Shown here in pieces: positions 57,912 to 64,000 of a stretch of 64,000 nucleotides of DNA. Source of the stretch: CAZNSX01 sp964575845 (GTDB lineage: Bacteria; UBA8248; CAZNSX01); NCBI GenBank assembly GCA_964575845.1, contig CAZNSX010000004.1, positions 186,001 to 250,000 of the forward strand, in the 5' to 3' direction. The notes below the pieces were generated by a model. The model saw only the letters and a program-made list of their open reading frames with translations. It did no database searches and was not told the DNA's origin. Positions within the stretch are counted from its first letter, which is position 1. The number at the start of each line of letters is the position of its first letter. A program made the position numbers and the translations under genes.

Positions 57912-59093
57912 GTGGCCATGAAATCAGATGAAAGGCATTGCCCGGAGTCGGGAGCCAGGGGTTTAACGCCTGAGGACAGGCTCGTCATCGCGCTCGCCGC
58001 AGGCAAGCCCTCATTTGAGGACGAGGCTCCCCCGTCCTCTCTCAACTGGGATTATATTTTCGCCTTCCTGTGCCATCACGGTCTTGCGGGCTTTGCACAC
58101 AAAAGACTCGAAAAGTGCAATTTGCCTGTTCCTGCAACCTTCAGGCAGGCCCTCTCTCGGGAGTACTGGGCCATCGCCGCCTCAAACCTCCTGCTCATGG
58201 ATTCCTTGAAGAGCCTTTTCAGAGATTTTTCGCCTTCCGGGCATCCCCTCCTTCTCACCCAGGGGGCCGCCCTGCTTCAGACCCTCTATGAGGACTGGGG
58301 CTTAAGGCCCATGGGAGACATTGACCTTCTGGTTTGGCCCGAGGAGCTAAAGCACCTGAAGCGCTACCTCGAGGCCAGGGGATTAACCCCTGTGGCGGAC
58401 TACCCCGACAAGTACATGGATGGAAACAGCCTTCTTCTCGACATTCATACCCACATCGCGGACACGGGGCGCATCGGAGCAAGAGCGTTGACTTTCCCGG
58501 TGGATAATGTCTCGCTCTGGGAGGGGGCGGTGCCAATCGAGGGCTCTGGGGGCATGCTCTTTGCCCTGAGCCCCGGTGACAGTCTTCTGGCAATGAGCAT
58601 TCATCTGGTAAAACACTCCTTCAGTCATCTCATGTGGGCCGTGGATATGCTGGCCCTTTTGGAAAAGGAGGAGGACAACCTCGACTGGCCCCTGCTTATT
58701 GAGAAGGCGCGGGCGTGGGGAGTCCTGCGCTCCCTGCTCTTCACGCTGCACTTCATCAGGGGCCGCTTCGGGGTTAGGCTGCCGGGGGCCCTCGAGTCCC
58801 TTGCGGGAAGGGAGCCGTTGAACAGATTGGAGAAGGCCCTCTTAAGGAGCCTCAAGCTGAGGGACCCTCCGGAGCTTTTCGGAAACCTGCTCCTCTCGCA
58901 CTGGGCTCCAGGCCTGAGGGGGAAAATAAGCCTTCTCTGGGAGAGCTGCTTTCCCGGAGATACGGTCATGAAGCAGGTCTTTCCCGGCTACAGGCCGGGG
59001 CTCAGGCCCTTTTTCCTCTTCCGGCGGGCCGTTGCTCTTTCCCGGAGTGGACTCAAAGAAGGCGTCAGGCTGGCAAAGGGCTCCCTTTTCTGA
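57912..59093 (+). CDS. nucleotidyltransferase-family protein (NTP_transf_5)
   Basis: 393 residues. The GLRPMGDIDLLVWPEELKHLKRYLEARG motif holds the catalytic aspartates of this uncharacterised nucleotidyltransferase family; TQGAALLQTLYEDWG precedes it and HLVKHSFSHLMWAVDMLALL follows. Members are often found near exopolysaccharide or modified peptide loci, but neither is seen here. Start GTG 57912 or ATG 57918. Confidence 0.82.
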   Translation: MAMKSDERHCPESGARGLTPEDRLVIALAAGKPSFEDEAPPSSLNWDYIFAFLCHHGLAGFAHKRLEKCNLPVPATFRQALSREYWAIAASNLLLMDSLKSLFRDFSPSGHPLLLTQGAALLQTLYEDWGLRPMGDIDLLVWPEELKHLKRYLEARGLTPVADYPDKYMDGNSLLLDIHTHIADTGRIGARALTFPVDNVSLWEGAVPIEGSGGMLFALSPGDSLLAMSIHLVKHSFSHLMWAVDMLALLEKEEDNLDWPLLIEKARAWGVLRSLLFTLHFIRGRFGVRLPGALESLAGREPLNRLEKALLRSLKLRDPPELFGNLLLSHWAPGLRGKISLLWESCFPGDTVMKQVFPGYRPGLRPFFLFRRAVALSRSGLKEGVRLAKGSLF

Positions 59094-59123
59094 GAGCCGC
59101 TACTACTATGGGAGGATTTCTTA

Positions 59124-59300
59124 GTGAAAATTGAGGAAATAGAGGTAGAAACCGAGCTCCATTCCTGCAAGTCCTGCGGTTACTCCACGGGTTTCCACCT
59201 GTCCTTCCGCCGCTTTGGGGAAAGACTTGAGGTGGTGCTCCTCTGTCCCAGGTGCGAGGCGCGCTACAGAGTCAAATGGCCTGTGGAGGTCGGAGTCTGA
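59124..59300 (+). CDS. 58-residue zinc-ribbon protein
   Basis: This short gene reads MKIEEIEVETELHSCKSCGY and continues to a second cysteine pair in LLCPRCEARYRVKWPV before TGA 59298-59300. The CKSC and CPRC pairs 29 residues apart suit a zinc ribbon. GTG 59124 has GGGAGGAT seven bases upstream, and the gene lies 30 bases after the nucleotidyltransferase gene, so it is probably cotranscribed with it. Function unknown. Confidence 0.72.
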   Translation: MKIEEIEVETELHSCKSCGYSTGFHLSFRRFGERLEVVLLCPRCEARYRVKWPVEVGV

Positions 59301-59432
59301 GGAGTCTTCGGGAATCCAGCGGGCAAAGGGAGGGTCATAACTTCTGGGTGGAAAAGTGGGAGTGTGTATGTTAAAATAATATATTGATTTTTTTGCCATA
59401 ACTAGATCTCTTTTTTGTTTTTCACCCCTGAG

Positions 59433-60767
59433 ATGAATTCCAAGCAAGAGTTTCAGCTCCGCTACGGTAGAGAGCGCATTAAGCTTTCCCTCAGGGAAGA
59501 AAACCTCTTGGGGGTGCTTGAGCCATACCCTGCGGCTCCCCTCCCCAATCCCAGGGACGCATGCGAGAGAGTCCTCTCAGCTCCCATCGGGTCCCCTCCC
59601 CTGGAGGAAATTTGCCGGAAGGGGGAGCGGGTGGCAATCGTCGTCTCGGATATAACCCGCCCCGCCGGAACCCACATTTTCTTGCCTTGCCTTCTGGACA
59701 GGCTCAATGCCTGCGGAATCCGGGACGGGGAGATAACCGTCATCTTCGGTCTGGGGCTTCACAGAAGCCAGACACCGAGTGAGCAGGAAGGTCTCCTGGG
59801 AAAGGAGGCTGCAGGAAGGGTCCGCTTCGAAGACCATGACGCAAGAGCTTCCGACCTCGTCTTCATAGGCGAGACGAGCTGGGGCACTCCCTATTTTCTC
59901 AACCGCCGCGTGGCCGAGGCCGACAGGGTCATCCTTACCGGGGCTGTGACCCTGCACTATTTCGCTGGTTTTGGGGGCGGGAGGAAGGCTCTGCTCCCGG
60001 CCGTGGCCGGCTTTGAGAGCTGTGTAGCCAATCATCTCCTGGTGCTCAACCCCGGGGGAGGGGGCCGGCACCCCCTCTCGCGCACGGCCCAGCTCGAGGG
60101 AAACCCCGTCCATGAGGATTTGGTGGAGGCGGCCCGCATGCGGCCTCCTGATTTCATCCTGAACACCGTTCTCAATTCCTCGGGCGAGCTCCTCTTTGTG
60201 GGAGCGGGAGACTGGGAAAAAGCCCATGAGGCCGGCTGCCAGTTCTTCAGGGAACACAACCTCGTAGCCATCCGGGAGAAGGCTGACCTCGTCGTGCTCT
60301 CAGCCGGCGGCTATCCCAAGGACCTGAACTGTGTTCAGGCCCACAAATCCCTCGAGCACGCGGCCTCCGCCCTGCGAGATGGAGGGGTCATGATAGCCAC
60401 CTGCGAGTGCAGGGATGGCATGGGAGACCCCGATTTTTACAAGTGGTTTCGCCATAAGAAATTAGATGAGTTCGAGAGGGCTCTCAGGGAAGGCTACGAG
60501 ATAAGAGGCCAAACGGCATACTCCTGGACGCTCAAAAGCAAGAATTTCAACATAATCTTCATTTCAAGCCTTCGGGATGAAGAGGTGAGGGAGATGGGGA
60601 TGACGCCGGCCGCGAGCCTCGCCGAGGCCTTAAGCCTTGCTCAAGAGCACCTTGGGAAGGACTATAGTGCTTATGTAATCCCGAATGCAGCGAGCGTTCT
60701 TCCCGTGGCGGAGCGGGGGGCGCCCCATAAAGCTCACCCCGCCATGCAGGAAAGGAAGGGGGCATGA
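59433..60767 (+). CDS. LarA-type nickel-pincer racemase/epimerase
   Basis: About 444 residues. GLGLHRSQTPSE holds the first catalytic histidine, TLHYFAGFGGGRKALLP the second histidine and the lysine that binds the pyridinium-dithiocarboxylate nickel cofactor, as in lactate racemase LarA. Whether lactate or another 2-hydroxyacid is the substrate is open, and the larBCE cofactor genes are not in the window. ATG 59433 (MNSKQEFQL) is preferred; a TTG at 59415 is in frame. Its stop overlaps the GlcD-like gene by ATGA, so the two are translated together. Confidence 0.88.
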   Translation: MNSKQEFQLRYGRERIKLSLREENLLGVLEPYPAAPLPNPRDACERVLSAPIGSPPLEEICRKGERVAIVVSDITRPAGTHIFLPCLLDRLNACGIRDGEITVIFGLGLHRSQTPSEQEGLLGKEAAGRVRFEDHDARASDLVFIGETSWGTPYFLNRRVAEADRVILTGAVTLHYFAGFGGGRKALLPAVAGFESCVANHLLVLNPGGGGRHPLSRTAQLEGNPVHEDLVEAARMRPPDFILNTVLNSSGELLFVGAGDWEKAHEAGCQFFREHNLVAIREKADLVVLSAGGYPKDLNCVQAHKSLEHAASALRDGGVMIATCECRDGMGDPDFYKWFRHKKLDEFERALREGYEIRGQTAYSWTLKSKNFNIIFISSLRDEEVREMGMTPAASLAEALSLAQEHLGKDYSAYVIPNAASVLPVAERGAPHKAHPAMQERKGA

Positions 60768-62173
60768 GAGAGGCCCCAGAGGTCATATCAGAGGCTTTAA
60801 TGGGAAGAGTGCGGGACATCGTGGGCCCTGAGGGGGTTCTCGCCTCCCCTGAGGACCTCGTCTGCTACGCATACGATGCCACCAGGAAGGAATATCCTCC
60901 CGGGGTGGTTGTGAGGCCACGGGAGGCGCGGCAGGTGGAGGCTCTTGTGAGGCTTGCCCATGAGGAGAGGGTGCCCATCACGCCAAGGGGGGCGGCCTCG
61001 GGCCAGACAGGAGGCTCCCTGCCCATCGAGGGCGGCATAGCCCTTGACCTCACGGGAATGAACAGGATCCTCGAGATCGACCCGGAGAATCTCGTGGCCA
61101 TAGTGGAGCCCGGAGTCATAAACTCCCGCCTCCAGCAGGAGGTGGAAAAGCAGGGGCTTTTCTATCCTCCCGACCCCGCCAGCATGGCCTTCTCCACCCT
61201 TGGGGGCAATGTGGCTGAGAATGCGGGAGGCCCCCGGGCCATAAAATATGGGGTCACCCGGGATTATGTCCTTGGCCTCGAGGTGGTGACGCCCCGTTCT
61301 GGCCTCATCCGCACTGGAACGAGAACTCCCAAGGGTGTGGTGGGCTATAACCTCACACAACTACTTGTGGGCTCTGAGGGGACAATAGGGGTCATAACAG
61401 AGATAACTCTAAAGCTCCTTCCAAAGCCAGAGCGGGTCGGGACGCTTCAGGCCGCCTTCGGCCTCGTGGAGGAGGCAGGAAGGGTGGTGAGTGACATCAT
61501 CGCCGCGCGAATCCTGCCCTGCACCCTGGAGCTCATGGATAATGATTGCATCAAGTTGGCCGCCGACCACACCGGGCTCCCCCTCCCGCGGGAGGCCGAC
61601 GGTCTTCTCCTCATCGAAGTGGATGGGGAAGCAGGGGAGGTCGAGCGGCAGCTCGGTAAGATAGTTGAAATTTGCCAAAGGAGGGGGGCCTTGGAGGCAA
61701 GGTCGGCTCGAAGCGAAGAGGAAAGGGAGGAGCTTTGGCAGGGGAGGCGGGCCCTTTCCCCCTCCGTTTCGAGGCTCAGTCCCACCAAGATAAACGAGGA
61801 TATTGTGGTGCCGCGGAACAGGATCCCCGAGATGTTGCGGTGGCTTAAGGCTCTTTCCGAGAAGACGGGCATTCCAATCATCTCCTTCGGCCATGCCGGG
61901 GATGGAAACCTCCACATAAACGTCATGACCGACGAGAGAGACGCGGGACACTACGCGCGTGCTTTAGAGATGGTGAGGGATATATTCAGGAAAACCGTGG
62001 AGTTCGGCGGTACCATTTCCGGGGAGCACGGGATTGGAATCTCCAAGGCCGACTATGTGGGACTGGAGATTGAGCCACCTGTTTTGGAGATGATGAAGGA
62101 CATAAAGCGGGTCTTTGACCCCCGCAACATCATGAATCCGGGGAAGATCTTTTTCGGCAGTCCCAAGGGGTGA
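60764..62173 (+). CDS. FAD-linked 2-hydroxyacid dehydrogenase, GlcD/lactate dehydrogenase type
   Basis: 469 residues: PCMH/FAD motifs PRGAASGQTGGSLP and TLGGNVAENAGGPRAIKYGVTRDYVLGLE, the VGSEGTIGVITEITLKL segment, and FGHAGDGNLHINVM and SGEHGIGISKADY in the C-terminal domain. It oxidises lactate or glycolate and would pass electrons to a CCG Fe-S subunit. No such subunit is adjacent here; the one at position 1 is a candidate. ATG 60764 overlaps the stop of the LarA-type gene, pairing a racemase with a stereospecific dehydrogenase. Confidence 0.93.
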   Translation: MREAPEVISEALMGRVRDIVGPEGVLASPEDLVCYAYDATRKEYPPGVVVRPREARQVEALVRLAHEERVPITPRGAASGQTGGSLPIEGGIALDLTGMNRILEIDPENLVAIVEPGVINSRLQQEVEKQGLFYPPDPASMAFSTLGGNVAENAGGPRAIKYGVTRDYVLGLEVVTPRSGLIRTGTRTPKGVVGYNLTQLLVGSEGTIGVITEITLKLLPKPERVGTLQAAFGLVEEAGRVVSDIIAARILPCTLELMDNDCIKLAADHTGLPLPREADGLLLIEVDGEAGEVERQLGKIVEICQRRGALEARSARSEEEREELWQGRRALSPSVSRLSPTKINEDIVVPRNRIPEMLRWLKALSEKTGIPIISFGHAGDGNLHINVMTDERDAGHYARALEMVRDIFRKTVEFGGTISGEHGIGISKADYVGLEIEPPVLEMMKDIKRVFDPRNIMNPGKIFFGSPKG

Positions 62174-62212
62174 GGGAGGGTCATATTTCTCTTCAGTGAG
62201 CGCGGCCTCTCA

Positions 62213-62241
62213 TTGACATCGAAAAGCGCATGATGGATATT
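62213..62241 (+). promoter_or_regulatory. promoter candidate for the malic enzyme gene
   Basis: TTGACA (62213-62218), 17 bases, GATATT (62236-62241), about 125 bases upstream of the start. Confidence 0.55.
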
Positions 62242-62364
62242 GAGGTTGTGGAATTATTAACAAGGCTTTCCTGCCGAGCCGGGCCGAAGGCCCGCTCTCC
62301 AGGCGTTTAGCTCCTTTGTTTTTCAGCAAGCCTTATCCCTCTCTTTAAAGAAAGGAATACGCCC

Positions 62365-63687
62365 ATGTGCCCCGCAAAGTACCAGCCTGTGAAGTACACC
62401 GTTGAGGAAGCCCTGGCATATCACCAGAACCGCTTCGCGGGCAACGGCAAGATCGAGGTCATAAGCAAGGTCCCCTGCCGTGATGCGCGCGACCTCACAC
62501 TCGCCTACACCCCCGGGGTGGCGGTACCCTGCAGAGAGATCGCCAAGGATGTGGGGAAGGTCTACGACTACACGGCCAAGGCGAACCTGGTGGCCGTGGT
62601 TACGGACGGGACCGCGGTCCTGGGGCTCGGGGACATCGGCCCCGAGGCGGGCCTTCCCGTGATGGAGGGGAAGTGCGTTCTCTTCAAGATGCTCGCCGGT
62701 GTGGACGCCTTTCCCATCTGCCTCAGGACCAAAGACCCCGAGACCATCATCGCGACGGTCAAGATGATGGAGCCCGCTCTGGGGGGCATAAACCTCGAGG
62801 ACATCTCGGCCCCCCGCTGCTTTGACATCCTGCGGCGGCTCAGGAGCGAGATGGACATACCCGTCTTCCACGACGACCAGCACGGAACAGCGGTGGTAGT
62901 GATGGCCGCGATGAATAACTCCCTCAAGGTCGTGGGGAAGAAGATCGAAGACATCCGGGTGGCGGTCAACGGCGCGGGTGCCAGCGGCATAGCCGTCACA
63001 AAGCTCCTGCAGGTGAGGGGCGTTCGGGACGTCATCCTCTGCGACACCCGTGGAGTCATCTACGAGGGCCGCAAGGAGAACATGAACAAGTACAAGGAGG
63101 AGATCGCCCTGGCCACAAACCCCCGTCGCGTAAAGGGCACTCTGGCCGACGCCATGGAGGGGGCGGACGTATTCTTGGGCCTCTCGGTGGCGGACCAGGT
63201 GACCAAGGACATGGTTCGCTCCATGAACAGCGACGCCATCGTCGTGGCCATGGCGAACCCCGACCCCGAGATCATGCCCGAGGATGCGGCCGAGGCCGGT
63301 GCCCGTATAATAGCCACGGGCCGGAGTGACTACCCGAACCAGATAAATAACGTGCTCGGCTTTCCGGGGATCTTCCGCGGGGCACTCGCCGTCAGGGCGA
63401 CCGACGTAAACGAGAAGATGTTCATAGCCGCGGCCGAGGCCATCGCGCGCCTCGTGGATGAGAAGGAGCTCAGCGAGAGCTACATCACGACAACGCCCGT
63501 TGACCCCCGGGTCATGCCCAATGAGGCCGCGGCCGTGGCCAAGGCCGCGATGGACACCGGTGTTGCCAGAATCAAGCGCGACCCCGAGGATGTGAAAAGG
63601 GAGTGCGAGCACTTCATCGAGGTCTGCAAGGCGCGCTTTGACTTCACCGAGCGCTACCTGGAGGAGCATAAGTACAAGAGAGCCTGA
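62365..63687 (+). CDS. NAD(P)-dependent malic enzyme
   Basis: 440 residues: LTLAYTPGVAVPCREIAKD with the catalytic tyrosine, the lysine in DYTAKANLVAVVTDGTAVLGLGDIGPEAGLPVMEGK, FHDDQHGTAVVVMAAMNN and VNGAGASGIAVTKLL, the short bacterial malic enzyme without a phosphotransacetylase domain. It converts malate to pyruvate and CO2. ATG 62365 has AAGGAA upstream, and a strong terminator follows. With larA-glcD it centres this end of the window on pyruvate formation. Confidence 0.95.
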   Translation: MCPAKYQPVKYTVEEALAYHQNRFAGNGKIEVISKVPCRDARDLTLAYTPGVAVPCREIAKDVGKVYDYTAKANLVAVVTDGTAVLGLGDIGPEAGLPVMEGKCVLFKMLAGVDAFPICLRTKDPETIIATVKMMEPALGGINLEDISAPRCFDILRRLRSEMDIPVFHDDQHGTAVVVMAAMNNSLKVVGKKIEDIRVAVNGAGASGIAVTKLLQVRGVRDVILCDTRGVIYEGRKENMNKYKEEIALATNPRRVKGTLADAMEGADVFLGLSVADQVTKDMVRSMNSDAIVVAMANPDPEIMPEDAAEAGARIIATGRSDYPNQINNVLGFPGIFRGALAVRATDVNEKMFIAAAEAIARLVDEKELSESYITTTPVDPRVMPNEAAAVAKAAMDTGVARIKRDPEDVKRECEHFIEVCKARFDFTERYLEEHKYKRA

Positions 63688-63706
63688 GAGAGATTAGCTC
63701 GAAGGA

Positions 63707-63743
63707 GGGCCGGCTCCCCCTCCAGGGGAGCCGGCCCTTTTTT
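63707..63743 (+). terminator. intrinsic terminator of the malic enzyme gene
   Basis: GGGCCGGCTCCCC (63707-63719) pairs perfectly with GGGGAGCCGGCCC (63725-63737), followed by six Ts. The remaining 63744-63990 shows AT-rich leader DNA but no gene. Confidence 0.93.
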
Positions 63744-63990
63744 CTCAGAATCCCCGTTTTGCAAGTTGGCGCAGCCCTTACCGTGCTTTCATGTTTTTTC
63801 CGCGCCGCTTGAAGACCGGGCAGAATTCGGTGAAGAACCTTATTGCCTCTGCGGGAAGGGAGAGCTAAACTAAAAACGGGAGAAGAATTCCGGAAACCCG
63901 GATCTTCAATATTAAACTCCATTAGCATGAAAGAAAAATGAGTCGAATCTCAGAAATCCGCGGCAAAATTTGCGAAAGGGGGAGATTTTC

Positions 63991-64000
63991 ATGAGGAGAT
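63991..64000 (+). CDS. first codons of a gene running out of the window
   Basis: ATG AGG AGA at the very end follows AAAGGGGGAG at six bases, the spacing of a real ribosome site. Only three codons are visible, so nothing can be said about the product. Confidence 0.4.

Noticed and set aside
62323..63669. Long minus-strand open frame opposite the malic enzyme gene
   Set aside because: It has no recognisable motifs and mirrors the codon pattern of the real plus-strand gene.

Overview
The window reads as chromosomal DNA of a GC-rich anaerobic or microaerophilic bacterium, most likely of the Desulfobacterota (deltaproteobacterial) type. The pointers are a superoxide reductase, a DUF6178 protein, lactate racemase next to a GlcD-type dehydrogenase, a CCG-domain Fe-S protein, arsenite methyltransferase and an apparent selenocysteine codon. 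The taxonomy is inferred from gene content, not proven. No rRNA, tRNA, CRISPR array, integrase or transposase gene was seen.

Layout. 1-11.6 kb is mostly minus-strand: Fe-S protein/Mth938/DUF488, superoxide reductase, DUF554 and CBS proteins, an MFS carrier with an XRE-cupin regulator, dnaN, a LysM lytic transglycosylase and a PHP protein, with a zinc alcohol dehydrogenase on the plus strand. 11.9-18.6 kb holds a CCA-adding-type enzyme, a complete livKHMGF ABC uptake operon and a PNPOx-like protein. 18.7-25.5 kb is an AT-richer catabolic island: an HpcH/HpaI aldolase, an SDR and a PEP mutase/isocitrate lyase-type enzyme interleaved with the three TRAP transporter genes. It is bracketed by a 15-bp direct repeat. 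25.6-32.2 kb is one long minus-strand gene run: DmlA-like dehydrogenase, PduO-type cobalamin adenosyltransferase, GAF/HD-GYP protein, a peroxiredoxin-like protein with an in-frame TGA at its redox-active position, a coiled-coil protein, DUF362 and Gfo/Idh/MocA. 32.3-37.6 kb is thiE-thiL-DUF6178 and a flippase. 37.6-42 kb holds a LmbE deacetylase, a candidate small RNA, arsM/arsR, hsp20, a DnaJ-like gene and a RAM-domain protein.

42.2-47.5 kb is accessory: DUF2284, orphan HicB and DUF433 antitoxin-like genes, unknown proteins and an AbiJ-NTD4-like protein. Four 62-bp GTAG...CTAC double-hairpin repeats (REPIN type) lie between the genes. 47.8-53.4 kb holds an MFS carrier, a histidine kinase, a SagB-type nitroreductase and a lipoprotein, the last two behind near-identical promoter-like elements. 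53.5-57.8 kb has a mandelate racemase-type enzyme, a cyclase-family hydrolase flanked by a repeated racemase 3' end, a lactonase-like MBL protein, a CMD protein and an FAD oxidoreductase. 57.9-64 kb has a nucleotidyltransferase, a tiny zinc-ribbon protein, larA-glcD and malic enzyme.

How it fits together. The central metabolism encoded here is 2-hydroxyacid oxidation (LarA, GlcD and possibly the CCG protein at position 1) and malate decarboxylation, fed by ABC and TRAP carriers. Oxygen and thiol defence is represented by superoxide reductase and the putative selenoprotein. The best leads are the selenocysteine peroxiredoxin (TGA at 28396-28398), the REPIN-punctuated accessory cluster, the direct-repeat-bounded TRAP/aldolase island, and the small RNA at about 38465-38553.
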